From Palaemon carinicauda (taxonomy: Eukaryota > Arthropoda > Malacostraca > Decapoda > Palaemonidae), in contig NC_090739.1 in NCBI RefSeq assembly GCF_036898095.1, forward strand, positions 60,872,366 to 60,936,365: a stretch of 64,000 nt of DNA, read 5' to 3'. The position numbers and the translations under genes are program-made. Every line of letters begins with the position of its first letter. Positions within the stretch are counted from its first letter, which is position 1. The notes under the pieces are model-generated. The model was not told the origin of the DNA. It saw only the letters and a program-made list of their open reading frames with translations, and searched no databases. Below are positions 1-12,577 of this stretch, piece after piece.

Positions 1-1374
1 TCTATCAGTAATTCTAGTCTTCCGGAAGCATTTTGATTGTTATAGAGGGTGTCTGGGCAAAGATTTGGCAGTAATTTTACTCTTCAGGAAGCGTTTTAAA
101 CTTAATAGATGCAGTCTGAGTATAGTTATGGTAGTTTTTCAGTCTTCTGATAGCGTTTTAAACGTTACAGATGCTGTCTGGGCAAAGATATGGCAGTACT
201 TTTACTATTCTTGATGCATTTTAAACTTTATAGATTACCTCTCATCAAGGATCTGATAGTATGTTTAGTCATATGGAAGCATTTTAAACTTCATGTATGC
301 TGGCTGAGCAAAGATTTGGCAGTAATTTTAATCGTCTGAGGTCTTTTTAAACATTTAGATGCTTTCTGAGCAAAGATCCGGTAGTAGATTTAGTCTTCTG
401 GAAGTGTTTTAAACGTTATAGATGCTATCCTAGCAAAGATCCGACAGTAATTATAGTCTTCTAAAAGTATTTTAAACGCTATAGATACTATCTGAGTAGA
501 GATATGGCAGTAATGTTAGTCTTCTAGAAACGTTTTTAACGTTATGGATGTCTGATCAAAGATCTGGCAGTAATTTTAGTCATCTGGGAGCGTTTTAAAC
601 GTTATGAATGCTCTCTGAAGAAAGAACTGGCTTTATTTTTAGCCTTCTTGAAGCGTTTTAATTGTTATAGAGGTTGTCTAAGCAAAGATCTGGCAGTAAT
701 TTTAGTCATCTGGGAGCGTTTTAAACGTTATGAATGCTCTCTGAAGAAAGAACTGGCTTTATTTTTAGCCTTCTTGAAGCGTTTTAATTGTTATAGAGGT
801 TGTCTAAGCAAAGATCTGGCAGTAATTTTAGTCATCTGGGAGCGTTTTAAACGTTATGAATGCTCTCTGAAGAAAGAACTGGCTTTATTTTTAGCCTTCT
901 TGAAGCGTTTTAATTGTTATAGAGGTTGTCTAAGCAAAGATCTGGCAGTAATTTTAGTCATCTGGGAGCGTTTTAAACGTTATGAATGCTCTCTGAAGAA
1001 AGAACTGGCTTTATTTTTAGCCTTCTTGAAGCGTTTTAATTGTTATAGAGGTTGTCTAAGCAAAGATCTGGCAGTAATTTTAGTCATCTGGGAGCGTTTT
1101 AAACGTTATGAATGCTCTCTGAAGAAAGAACTGGCTTTATTTTTAGCCTTCTTGAAGCGTTTTAATTGTTATAGAGGTTGTCTAAGCAAAGATCTGGCAG
1201 TAATTTTACTGTTCTGGGGGCGTTTGAGACTTAATAGATGGAGTCTGAGTATAGCTCTGGCAGTATTTTATTTTTCTTGAAGGGTTTTAGACGTTACAGA
1301 TGATGTCTTGGCAAAGATCTGGCAGTAATTTTACTCTTTTAGAAGTATTTTAAACTACATAGATGAAGGCTGAT
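1..1374 (+). repeat. 63-bp satellite, block 1
   Basis: Head-to-tail monomers of about 63 bp, all in one orientation. Each has a core AAAGATCTGGCAGTAATTTT, then GTCTTCTGGAAGCG, then TTTTAAACGTTATAGATGC, then TGTCTGAGC. Neighbouring monomers differ by visible substitutions and small indels. The monomer is a multiple of three, so one plus-strand frame reads SKDLAVILVFWKRFKRYRC-like over and over. I see no start context, splice structure or family match, so I read this as satellite and not protein. This block is the left end of a higher-order unit that recurs near 10870-13150. Confidence 0.93.
561..1190 (+). repeat. 126-bp satellite dimer amplified five times
   Basis: Five almost identical 126-bp units start at 561, 687, 813, 939 and 1065. 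Each is two 63-bp monomers: one with GTCATCTGGGAGCG and one with GCCTTCTTGAAGCG. The homologous block near 11433-11558 has this dimer once. The extra four units explain the only long open frame here, 648-1280, whose 42-residue repeat is simply the dimer translated. The near identity between units points to recent unequal exchange or slippage. Confidence 0.92.
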
Positions 1375-1586
1375 TATAATGTATTGAGAAACACTGCTCT
1401 CATTCTACTGTGTTGATCTGATTCCATTGTGTTGAACCTGGGAGTTGTTGTCTGTCTCCTGCCATCCCCGAACCGTAACGGTTGAAGAAGCAGAGATCTG
1501 CATACTTAATATGGAGATACTACAATAAATGAGTGAAATTCCGACCTGTCTTCTTGGATTCTCTGTAGATAGACGACGATACCACA
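1375..1586 (+). repeat. 5' LTR of gypsy remnant copy 1
   Basis: Begins TATAATGTATTGAG (probably TGTAATG originally, as in copy 2) and ends GATACCACA. Matches 1886-2106 through its length with scattered differences, so the two LTRs have aged since insertion. Confidence 0.8.
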
Positions 1587-1860
1587 GTGGCTAATTTGCC
1601 TGTAAAAACAGGAATTACTAATTTTTTGTATACGTATACACGTAAAGTACAGTCTTCTACTGGCTGCTCCCCGGCTGAATTATTATTTGGAAGGAAAACT
1701 AAGGGCCCATTAGATGTAATTATGCCTAAACAAGGAGATGACACTCATGTTCAAGAGTCTAAATTCATAGTTGGTGAAATGACAGGAATTTCGGTAAAGG
1801 ACCAGATAGGGTGGAAGCTAAGATTATCAAAGTTTTTGGCAAAAGAAATTATTTTTGTTT
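1587..1860 (+). pseudogene. integrase C-terminal fragment (gypsy)
   Basis: The reading frame contains SSTGCSPAELLFGRK, the conserved stretch after the integrase catalytic core in Ty3/gypsy elements (compare the STTGMAPSNLLMGR segment in the gypsy 1 element of this window). The catalytic core is absent. The frame runs on into the LTR, so it has no natural end. It joins the 5' LTR directly at 1587, and the same junction is present in copy 2 at 11954, so this deletion predates the duplication of the block. Confidence 0.7.
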
Positions 1861-1885
1861 GTTTGTTAACCTTAGTGGGGAGGAG

Positions 1886-2106
1886 TGGAATGTATCGAGA
1901 AATACTACTCTCTCATTCTACTGTGTTGATCTGATTTGACTGCGTTGAACCCTCTGGGGGTGTGTTGTTGTCTGTGTCCCGCCATCGACGAACTGTAAGG
2001 CTTGAAGCAGCAGAGATCTGCATACTTAATATGGAGATACTACAATAAACCAGTAAAGTTCCCACGTGTCTTCTTGGATCCTATGTAGATATGTGATGAT
2101 ACCACA
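1886..2106 (+). repeat. 3' LTR of gypsy remnant copy 1
   Basis: Starts TGGAATGTATCGAG right after the polypurine tract 1875-1885 and ends GATACCACA, followed by the target duplication CTGAT and resumed satellite. Confidence 0.8.
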
Positions 2107-2797
2107 CTGATCAAAGATCTGGAGGTAATTTCAGTCTTCTGGAAGAGTTTTAAACATTATAGAAGCTGTCTGAGCAAAGATTTGACATGTAAACACTGAC
2201 TAATAATCTGGCAGTAATTTTAGTCTTCTCGAAGCATTTTAAAGGTTATAGATTCTATTTGATCAAAGATCTGGAAGTAATTTTAGTGTTCTGGAAACGT
2301 TTTAAATTTTATAGATACTGTCTCAGCAAAGATCTAGCAGTACGTTTAGTCTTCTGGAAGCATTTTGAATTCAATAGATGCCCTGTGATGAAAAATGTGG
2401 CAGTAATTTTAGTTTTGTGGAAGCGTTTTAAACGTTACAGATGGTGTCTAGAGAAAATCTGGCAGTAATTTAAGACTACTGGAAGTGTTTTTAACGTTAA
2501 AGATGCTGTCTAAACAAAGATATGGTAGTAATTTCAGTCTTCTGGAAGCATTTTAAACGTTAAAGGTTCTGATCGAATAAAGATCTGGCAGTAATTTTAG
2601 TCTTCTAAAAGGGTTTTAAACGTTATAGATGCTTTCTGTACGATGATTTGGCAATAAATTTAGTGTTCTGATAGAGTTTCTAACGTTAAAGATAGTAATT
2701 TCCTTCTTTTCTAATTGTTTTTAGCGTCATAAATGCTGTCTGATCAAAGATCTGGCAGTAATTTTATTCTTCTGGAAGTGTTTTAAATGCTATAGAG
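2107..2797 (+). repeat. 63-bp satellite, block 2
   Basis: Satellite continues in phase after the LTR remnant. It aligns with 12809-13150, including the shared variants GAATTCAATAGAT and a CTTCTTTTCTAATTG-like degenerate monomer near 2700, but that copy lacks roughly 300 bp in the middle. It ends at the hAT target site CTATAGAG (2790-2797). Confidence 0.9.
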
Positions 2798-4403
2798 CAG
2801 GGTTTCCAACCAGTGGGTCGTGACCCCCTGGTGGGTCACGAGGCCTTAGCAAGAGGGTCGTCAGTATGACTTTTCCTGCCTCTCTGCAAGAAGTGTTTGA
2901 TTCTGTAATCAAAGTTGTGTATTATGTAAAGAACGTAGTACTCAATAGTCGGCTATTTAAAAAACTGTCCAAAGACATGAAATAAAGTTATTTTGGGAGG
3001 TTCAAGAAAAAAAAATATCTTGTTGCTCACTTTGAAAATGAAGCATAGATTGAAAGGGTTGCATACCTTGCTGATATTTTCGACTAACTGAACAAGCTAC
3101 ATTTGAAGATTCAAAGAAGGGAAACAATTTTTTTTTTTTTTCAAAACATTTCTGGCATATGGTTTCCAAACTGGGAAAACTGGCGTCGGAAAACCAATTT
3201 TCTGAACATCACTATGTTTGAAAACCTTTGTGTCAGTGATGGATGAATCTCAGATCCAATTGGATAAGTTCCTAACGGATGAGATTACTGAACATCTTTA
3301 GTCTCTAGAAAAGGATTTCAAGTGATACTTCTCTGATTTGGCAGAGGGACAGGAGACTCTGGTAAGGTACCCATTTTACACTGCACCTAATGTGTCCAAC
3401 ATCCCACTTGATATTCAAGATGAATTCCCAGATCATAAGTAACGACTCCTCAGCTCGTGACCTCTTCAAGGAAAAATCGGTCACTCAATTCTGGTGTGCT
3501 CTGTGTCAGTCATAATCCAAAGTCAGGATGATAGCCTTACGTGTTCTTGTTCCATTTGCTGTGAGACAGGGTTTTTAACTCTGGACAATATAAAACCGAA
3601 GAACAGAAACAGATTGGAAGTCAGAGATGACATGAGACTGGCTCTAGCAAATGCTCGACCACATATTTCAAGGCTTGCTGCTCAAATGCAACATCAGGCC
3701 TCCGGCTATGTGGGATTGAAAGCTTTGGACCTCTATGTATATTGATAGTATTGCAAGAATGAATTATGCTCTTTTTTGTAAATTAGATTTGATCAATGGT
3801 GGGATTTAGTTTCCCAGTAAATAATTACACAACATTGAATATTTCTTTTAGGTTTGACATTCATTTAATTTTTTTGTTGAGGAGATGGAAAGAAATTCTG
3901 TCTTTAAAAAGCCATTCAATTATTTTGTAATCATATATTGGCAAACTAAATCACAGCGTTGATGAAATCTCAACTCACGAAAAAAAAAAAGAATTATTAT
4001 TTTTGCAATATTATCAAAATACGTAGTTTTCCATAGCTTTGAAACCTAAAAAAAATTCCAATAATTGTGTAATTATTTATCAGCAAACTAACTCAAAGCA
4101 TTGACCAAACACTAATTCCCAAAAAGAAGCCAATGATCCTTGTAATATTAAAAAGTTTATAATATTGCAAGGGTTATTAGCCTCTTTTTTATGAATTAAT
4201 ATTTGACCAATACTGTGATTTAGTTGGCCAATAAATAATTACAGATTTATTGAAGGATTTTTTTCAAATATACCATTTCTTTCTCTCTCCTTAACAACAA
4301 CAACAAAAAAAATAATAAGAATCAAGATGGTTATAGTAGAGGTTCGTGTGGGTTTCAGATTTTGGGTAAGGGGGCACTAGTACAAAAACGTTGGGAACCA
4401 CTG
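2798..4403 (+). mobile_element. hAT DNA transposon, degenerate
   Basis: Starts CAGGGTTTCCAACC and ends with the inverted counterpart GTTGGGAACCACTG, the CAGNGGTTCCCAAC terminus common in hAT elements. Flanked by an 8-bp target duplication, CTATAGAG (2790-2797) and CTAGAGAG (4404-4411), with one mismatch; 8 bp is the hAT hallmark. Just inside the left end, GGGTCGTGACCC and GGGTCACGA form a sub-terminal palindrome. The part from 3750 to 4300 is AT-rich and contains direct and inverted repeats of an AATAAATAATTAC motif. It is inserted in satellite. Confidence 0.85.
3170..3745 (+). pseudogene. hAT transposase C-terminal remnant
   Basis: Translated pieces in several frames, broken by stops. The last piece (within 3494-3745) contains IKPKNRNRLEVRDDMRLALA followed by a basic tail with QHQ. 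This matches the C-terminal dimerisation region of hAT transposases of the ZBED5/FAM200 type, where NIKTKNRNRL...DLRLAL is conserved. Upstream, 3240-3440 reads like the preceding region with several in-frame stops. The DDE core and the BED zinc finger are not recognisable, so the element cannot make its own transposase. Confidence 0.72.
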
Positions 4404-7400
4404 CTAGAGAGGCTGTCTAAGCAAAAATCTGGCAGTAGTTTTAGTCTTCTGGGATCATTTTAAACGTTATAAATGCTATCTGAGCAAAGATCTGGCAGTA
4501 ATTTTAGCCATCTACAAACGTTTTAAACGTTAGAGATGTAGTCTAAGAAAAGATCTGGCAGTAATTTTAGTGTTCTGGAACCTTTTTAAACATTATAGAA
4601 GCTGTCTGAGCAAGGATCTGGCACTAATTTCATTTTTCTATAGGCACTTTAAATGTTATAGATGTAGTCTAAACAAAGATCTGGCAGTAATTCTAGTCTT
4701 CTGGAAGCGTGTTAAATGTTAGAGGTGCTGTCTGAGCAAATATCTGCATTGAATTGTAGGCTCCGAGAAGCGTGTAAAACGTTATATATGATGTCTGAAC
4801 AAAGGTCTGGCTTTGATTTTAGTTTTCTGGAAGCGTTTTGATCGTAATAAATGCTGTCTGAACTCACATCGGGCAGTAATTTTAGTCTTTAGGAAGCGTT
4901 TTAAACGCAATAAATGCTGCATGACTAAAGATCTGTCAGTAATTATAGTATTCCGGAAGCGTTTTAAACATCATAGATGCTCTCTGAACAAAGAACTGGC
5001 AGTAATTTTAGTTTTCTGGAAGAGTTTTAAACGTTATAGAAACTCTAAGCAAAGATCTGGCAGGAATTATAGTCCTCTTGAAGCGTTTGAAACATTCAAG
5101 ATGCTCTCTGAGCAAAGAGCTGGCAGTAATTATAGTCTTCCAGAAGTGTTTTAAACGTTATAGATGCAGTCTGAGCAAAGATCTTGGAGAAGGTTTAATC
5201 TTCTGATAGCGTTTTAATTGACATAGATGCTGTCTGAGCAAATATCTAGCAGTAATTTAAGTCTTATAGAAGCGTTTTTATTACTATAGATATTGTCTGA
5301 GCCAAGATCTGGCAGAAATTTTAGTCTTCGGGTAGCGTTTTAAACAGTATAGGTGCTGTCTGAGCAAAGATCTGGCAGTAAGTTTAGTCTTCTGGAAGCC
5401 TTTTAAACGTTATATATGTTGTCTTACCAAGGATCTGACAGTAAATATAGTCTTTTGGGAGCGTTTTAAACATATGAGATGCTGTCTGAGCAAAGATCTG
5501 TGAGTATTTAAGTCATCTGGAAGCATTTGAAACGTTATAGATTCTATCTTAGCGAAGATCTGGCAGTAATCTTAGCCTTCTGGAAGCTTTTAAAAAGTTA
5601 TTGATGCATTCTGAGTAGGGATCTGGAAGTAGTTTAGTCTTCTGGAGGCGTTGTATACGTTATAGATGCAATTTGATCAAAGATGTAGCAGTAGTTTGTC
5701 TTCTGAAAGCGTTTTAAAAATTTTAGATGCTCTCTGAGCAAAGATCTGACAGTAATTTTAGTATTCTGGAAGAGTTTTAAACCTTATAGATGTTTTCTAA
5801 ATAGAGATATAGCAGTAATCTTAGCCTTCTGAAAGCGTTTTAAAAGTTATTGATGCAGTCTGAGCAGGGATCTGGAGGTAGTTTAGTCTTATTGAAGAGT
5901 TGTATACGTTATAGATGCTCTCTGAGCAAAGATCTGATAGTAATTTTAGTATTCTGGAAGCGTTTTAAACGTTGTAGATGTTCTCTGAGTAAAGATCTGG
6001 CACTTATTTTGGTTAACTGGAAGCATTTTAAACATGATCTTAGCAAAGATCTAGCAGTAATCTAAGCCTTCTGGAAGCGTTCTAATAGTTATTGATGCAC
6101 TCTGAGCAGGGATCTGGAAATAATTTAGTCTTCTGGAACCATTTTATGTTATAAATGTTATCTGAAATGGAATATGTCAGTAATTTTAGTCACCAGGAAG
6201 CATTTTAAATGTTATAGATGCTGTCTTAGCGAAGATCTGGCAGAAATTTTAGTCTTCTGGAAGTGTCTTTATTTTCATAGATGCTGTTTGAGGAAAGATT
6301 TAGCAGTAATTTTAGTCATCTGGAAGACTTTTAAATGCTATAGAGGGTAGCCTACCTGAGCAAAGATCTCGCAGTAATTTTAATATTATGGAAGAATTTT
6401 AAAAGGTATAGAGGTTATCTCAGCAAATATCTGGCAGTTATTATAGTCAACTTGAAGAGTTTTAAACGTTATGGACACTATCTTAGAAAAGATCTGGCAG
6501 AAATATTAGCCTTCTGAAAGCGTTTTAAAAGTTGTGGATGCAGTCTGCGAGGAATCTGGAAGTAACTTGGTCTTCTGGAAACGTTTTAAACGTTATAATT
6601 GTTGTCTGAGCAAAGATATGGCAGTAATTTTATTCTCCAAGAAACATTTTAAATGTTATATATGCTGTCTAAACAAAAATCTAGCCATAATTTTAATCTT
6701 CTGGAAGTATTTTTAACGTTATAGATGCTGTCCAAGTAAAGATTTAGCAGTAATTTTTGTTATCTGGAAGCGTTTTAAACGCTAAAAAGGCTGTCTGAGC
6801 AAGGATCTGGTATCAATTTTAGTTTTCTGAAATAGTTTTAAACGTTAGATATGCTGTCTGAGCAACAACTTGTTAGTAATTATAGTAGTCTTGGAGAGTT
6901 TTAAACGCTATAAATGTGGTCTGAGCAAAAATCTGGCAGTAATTTCAGTCTTCTGAAAGCGTTTTGAACGTTATAAACGCTATCTAAGCAAAAATATGGC
7001 AGTAATTTTGGTCATGTATAAAATTTTTAGAAGTTATAGATGCAGTCTGAGCAAAGATATGGCAGTAATTTTAGTCTTCTCGAGACGTTTTAAACGTTAT
7101 AGATGCTGTCTGAGCAAAGATCTGCCAGTAATCTTATTTTTATTGAAGAGTTTTAAAATTTATAGATGCTGTCTAAGCAAAGATATGGCAGTAATTTTTG
7201 TCTCCTGGTAGTGTTTTAAACGTTATAGATGCTGTCTTGAGCAAAATATCTGGCAGTGGGTTTAGTTTTCTGGAAGCCTTTTAAACGTTATATATGTTGT
7301 CTTACCAAGGATCTGGAAGTAAATATGGTCTTAAACGTCATGGAAGCGGTCTGACAACATATCTAGCCATAGTTTTAGTACACTGGAAGCGTTTTAAACA

Positions 7401-10400
7401 TTATAGATGCTGTCTGATCTAAGATCCGGAAGTAATTTCAGAATTCTGGTACCGTTTTAAACGTAATATATGCTGTATGAACAAGGAAATTGCAGTAATT
7501 TTACTATTCTGAAAGGTATTTAAACTTTATAGAAGCTGTATGAGCAAAGATCTGGCAGTAATTGTTGTCTTTTGGTAGTATTTTGAAAATTATGGATGCT
7601 GTCTGAGCAAAGATCTGTCAAATGATGTCAAAACAAAGGTGTGGCCGTAATTTTAGTCTACTGAAAGCATTTTAAACGTTATAGATGCTGTTGGAACAAA
7701 GATCTACCAGTAGTTTCTGTCTTCTGGGAGCGTTTTAAACATTACAGATGCAGTCAAACCGAAGATCTGTCAGCAATAATAGTCATCTGAAAGCGTTTCA
7801 AAACAACATATGCTCTATGAGCAAAGATCTGGCAGTAATTTTAGTCTTCTCAAAGCGTTTTTAACATTATAGATGCTGTCTGACCAAAGATCTGGCAGTA
7901 ATTTTAGGCTTCTGGAAGCTTTGTAAACGTTAGAGAAGCTGTCAGAGCAAGGATGTGGTAGTAATTTTTGTATTCTGGTAGTGTATTAAGCGTAATGATG
8001 ATGTTTGAGCAAAGATCTGGCAATAATTTTAGTCTTCTGGAAGCTTCTTAAACGTTATAAAAGCTGTTTGAGCAAAGATCTGGCAGTAATCTTAGTCTTC
8101 AGAAAGCGTTTTAAAATTTATAGATGTAGTCTAAGCAAATATCTGGCAGTAATTTTAGTCTTCCGAAAGCGTTTTCAACATTATACATGCTTTATGAGCA
8201 AAGATCTGCCAGAAATTTTAGTCTCCTGGAAGTGTTTTAAACTTTAAAGATGATGTCTCAGAAAAGTCTGGCTGTAATTTTACTATTCTGGAAGCATTTT
8301 AACAGTTATAGATGCTGCCCGAACAAAGATCTGGCAGTAATTTTAGTTTGATGAGAGCATTTCAAATGTTATATATGCTTTCTGACCAAATATCTGGCAG
8401 TATTTTAGTCTTGTGGAAGCGGTTTAAACGTATAGTTGCTCTGTGCAAAGATCTGGTAGTAATAATGATCCTCTGGAAGTGTTTTAAACGTAGTAGATGT
8501 GGTGTTAGCAAAGTTCTGTCATTAATTTTAGTCTTCTGGAAACTTTGTAAACAATATGGTTGCTGTCCGACCAAAGATCTGGTAGTAATTTTAATCTTCT
8601 GTAAGCATTTTGAATGTTATAGACGCAGTCTGAGAAAAGATGTAGCAGTAATTTCAGTTGTATGGAAGCGTTTTGAACGTTACAGTTTCTGTCTGAGTGA
8701 AGTTCTGGCAGTAATCTTAGTCTTCTGGAAGCGTTTTAAATGGTATATATGGTGTCTGACCAAGGAACTAACAGAAAATGTAGTATTCGGGAAGCGTTTT
8801 AAACGTTAGAGAAGCAGTCTGAGCAAAGATATGGCAGTAATTTTAGTCTTTTGGAAGCGTTTTGAAAGTTATAGATGCTCTCTTAGCAATGATCTGGTAA
8901 TAATTTTAGTCGTCCGGAAGCGTTGTATACGTTATAGATGCTATCTGAACAAACACCTGGCAGTAATCATAGCTTTCTGAAGGCATTTTAATTGTTATAG
9001 ATTCAGTCTGAACGAAGATCTGGCAATAATTGTAGTCTTTTAGAAGCATTTTAAACGTTTTAGATGCTGTCTGAGAATAGATTTGCTAGTAATTCTAGAC
9101 TTTCGGAACCATTTTAAACGTTATAGATGCTGTGCCAGCAAAGATCTGTCAGTAATTCTTGTCTTCTGGAAGCGTTTTAAACGTTTTAGTTGCTGAGCAA
9201 AGATCTGGTAGTAATTTTAGTCTTCTCAAAGCGTTTCAAACGTTATACATGTTGTCTGAGCAAAGAAATGGCAGTGATTTTATTCTCCTGGAAGCGTTTT
9301 AAACGTTATAGATACTCTTTGACCAAAGATCTGTCGGTAATTCTAGTCTTCTGGAAGCGTTTTAAACATTATAGATGATGCCTGAGCAAAGATCTTGCTG
9401 TAATTTTAGTCTTCTGGAAGCATTTTAAATTTTAATGATCCTGTCTGAGCAAAGATCTGACAGTAATGTTAGTTTTCTGTAATTGTTTAAACGTTATAGG
9501 TACTGTTTGAGCAAAGATCTGGCGGTAATTTCAGTCTTCTGGAAGTGTTGCAAAAATTATAATAGCTTTCTGACCAAAGTTTTGACAGTAGTTTTAGTCA
9601 TCTGGCAGCGTTTTAAATGTTATAGATGCTGTCTGAACAAAGATCTGGCACTAATTTTAGTCATCTAGAAGTTTTTTAAACGTTATAGATGCTATTTGAG
9701 AAGAGATATGATAGTACTTTCAGTCATTTGGAAGCCTTCCAAATGCTATAGAGGCTGTCTGAGCAAAGATCTGGCAGTAATTTTATTCTTTTGAAAGCGT
9801 TTTAAACGTTATAGATGCCGTCTGAGCAAGGATTTGGCAGTAATTTTAGTCATCTGGAAGTGTTTTACACAATATAGAAGCTATCTGAGAAGAGATCTGG
9901 CAGTCATTTTAGTGTTCTGGTGTGTTTTATACGTTATAGATGTAGTCTGGGCAAAGATCAAACAGTAATTTTAGTCTTCTGCAAGTGTTTTAAATCATAT
10001 AGATGATGTCTGAGCAAAGATTTGACAGTAATTTTAGTCCTCTGAAAACAGTTTAAACGTTATGGATGCTGTCTGAGTGAAGATCTGTCATTTGAAAGCT
10101 TTTTAAACGTTATAAATGGTGTCTGAGCAAAGATCTGGTAGTAACTTTAGTCTTCTGTGAGCATTTTAAACATTATAGATGTAGTGTGAGCAATGATTTA
10201 GCAGTAGTTTGATTCTTCTGGAAGCGTTTAAAACGCTATAACTTCTGTTTGAGTGCAGTTCCTGCCAGTAATTTTAGTCTTCGAGAAGCGATTTAAATGT
10301 TATATAAGCTGCTTGATCAGAGATCTGACCGAAATAGTAGTATTCGGGAAGTGTTTTAAGCATTATAGTATCTTCTGGAAGCGTTTTAAACATTATAGGT

Positions 10401-11733
10401 AGTGTCTGAGCAAAGATCTGGCAGTAATGTTAGTCTTCTGGAAGCGTTCTAAACATTATAGATGCTCTGTGAGGAAAGATCTGGTAGTAATTTTGGTCAT
10501 ATTGAAGCGTTTTAAACGTTATGAATGTTGTCTGAGCATATATCTGTTAGTAATTTCAGTGTTCTGGAATTTTTTTAAACGTTTTAGACACTCTGACCAA
10601 AGATCTGGCAGTAATTTTAGTAATTTAGAAGCGTTTTAAACATTATAGATGCTCTCTGAGGAAAGATCTGGTAGTAATTTTAGTCGTCTGGGAGCATTTT
10701 AAACGTTATAGATGCTGTCTGAGCAAAGATCTGGAAGTAATTATAGTCTTCTAGAATTCTTGTAAACGTACAGATGCTATCTAATCAAAGATCTGATAGT
10801 AATTATAATCTTCTTGAAGCATTTTAATTTTAGCAGAAATTTTAGCCTTTTGGAAGTGTTTTATTAGTTACAGATGTTGTCTGATCAAAGATCTGGCAGT
10901 AATTTTAGTCATCTATATGCGTTTTAAACGTTATAAATGCTCTCTGAAGAAAGAACTGGCAGTAATTTTACTCTTCAGGAAACGTCTTAGTATAGATATG
11001 GTAGTATTTCAGTCTTCTGGAAGCGTTTTAAACATTACAAATACTGTCTGGGCAAAGATATGGCAGTACTTTTACTCTTCTTGAAGTATTTTAAACTTTA
11101 TAGATTTAGGCTCACCAAGGATCTTGTAGTACGTTTAGTCAAATGGAAGCATTTTAAACGTTATAGATGCTGGCTGAGCAAAGATTTGGTAGTAATTTTA
11201 ATCGTCTGGTGTCTTTTTAAACATTTAGACGCTGTCTGAGCAAATATCTGGCAGTAGTTTTAGTCTTCTGTAAGTGTTCTAAACGTTATAGATGCTATCC
11301 TAGCAAAGATCAGACAGTAATTATAGTCTTCTGAAAGTATTTTAAACGTTATAGATACCATGAGCAAAAGATCTGGCAGTAATATTAGTCTTCTGGGAAC
11401 GTTTTTAACGTTATGGATGCTGTCTGATCAAAGATCTGACAGTAATTTTAGTCATCTGGGAGCATTTTAAACTTTATGAATGCTCTCTGAAGAAAGATCT
11501 GGCAGTAATTTTAGTCTTCTTGAAACGTTTTAGTTATTATAGAGGCTACTTGAGCGAAGATCTGGCAGTAATTTTACTCTTCTGGAAGCGTTTTAAACTT
11601 AATAAATGCAGTCTGAGTATAGATCTGGCAGTATTTTATTTTTCTTGAAGCGTTACAGATGATATCTGGGCAAAGATCTGGCAGTAATTTTACTCTTCTG
11701 GAAGTGTTATAAACTACATGGATGAAGGCTGGT
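4404..11733 (+). repeat. 63-bp satellite, block 3 (longest run)
   Basis: About 7.3 kb of uninterrupted monomers, roughly 115 copies, all in plus orientation. Most retain AGATCTGG, which gives a BglII site in each intact copy. Divergence between monomers is higher than in the 561-1190 dimer. From about 10870 onward the monomer variants repeat those at 1-1370 in order (for example the GGCAAAGATATGGCAGTACT variant at 181 and 11052), which marks the second higher-order block. Short open frames here, such as 8312-8809, are read-through of the 21-codon monomer. Confidence 0.93.
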
Positions 11734-11953
11734 TGTAATGTATTGGGAAACACCACTGTCTCATTCTACTGTGTTGATCTGATTCCACTGTGTTGAATCT
11801 TCTGGGAGTCATTGTTGACTGTCTCCTGCCATCCACGAACTGTAACACTTGAAGCAGCAGAGATCTGCATACTTAATATGGAGATATTACGATAAACCAG
11901 TAAAGTTCCGACCTGTCTTCCTGGAATCTCTGATGATAAACGACGATACCACA

Positions 11954-12407
11954 GTGGCTAATTTGCCTGTAAAAAACAAGAATTGCCAGTTTTTTTGTAT
12001 ACGTACGGATATAGAGTACAGTCTTCTACTGGCTGCTCCCTGGCTGAATTATTATTTGGAAGGAAATCTAAGGTTAATATGCCTAAACAAGGAGATGAGA
12101 CTTATGTTCAAGAATCTTAATTCATAGTTGGTGATGCAGTATATAACAGGAATTTGGTAAAGGAACAAAAAGCGTGGAAGCTGAGATTATCAAAGTTTTT
12201 GCCAAAAGAAATTATTTGGTATCGTTGGTATTTGCTAATGGTATTTTGACTTGGAAGCGTCACCTATCACTATTATATGAGAGAAATATGTATAATACTA
12301 GAGTAACTGGTGAACAGTTAACATTAAAAGATACAATGATTCCTTATGTTCCTGTAGTTTCTTTTCCATGTAATGTACAAGGATTAGAAGAGACAAAACC
12401 CTATTGA
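11954..12407 (+). pseudogene. integrase C-terminal region (gypsy remnant copy 2)
   Basis: Frames 11849-12127 and 12174-12407 together cover the integrase tail. The first includes the degraded equivalent of the SSTGCSPAELLFGRK segment. The second has WKAEIIKVFAKRNYLV followed by a chromatin-binding-like tail ending in ETKPY and a stop. A frameshift separates them. No catalytic residues remain. Confidence 0.6.
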
Positions 12408-12529
12408 GAACCCAAGTATCATTTGTGATCCCAAAGAAGCAGTAGAATAGGAGAACATTAATTGCAACACTGGTGCCCTTGTAAGAAAAAACTACCAGAA
12501 TAAGTAAGAAACGTAGAAGACTTATAGAG

Positions 12530-12532
<3 letters not shown>

Positions 12533-12574
<42 letters not shown>
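12533..12574. repeat. poly(T) tract
   Basis: Forty-two consecutive T, just before the polypurine tract of gypsy remnant copy 2 and absent from copy 1. It is either a poly(A) tail of something inserted on the minus strand or a homopolymer expansion; no flanking element is visible to decide. Confidence 0.9.

Positions 12575-12577
<3 letters not shown>

Larger units (their letters stand above)
1375..2106 (+). mobile_element. Ty3/gypsy LTR remnant, copy 1
   Basis: Two LTRs (1375-1586 and 1886-2106) flank only 299 bp of internal sequence. A purine-rich tract GTGGGGAGGAG lies immediately before the 3' LTR, as expected for plus-strand priming. The 5-bp target duplication CTGAT occurs at 1370-1374 and 2107-2111, inside satellite. 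The internal part encodes only the integrase C-terminal region, so gag, protease, RT and most of integrase are deleted. Copy 2 at 11734 sits at the same satellite position. Confidence 0.82.

Noticed and set aside
648..1280. 210-codon repetitive protein
   Set aside because: It is the translation of the amplified 126-bp dimer and its frame begins and ends in satellite.
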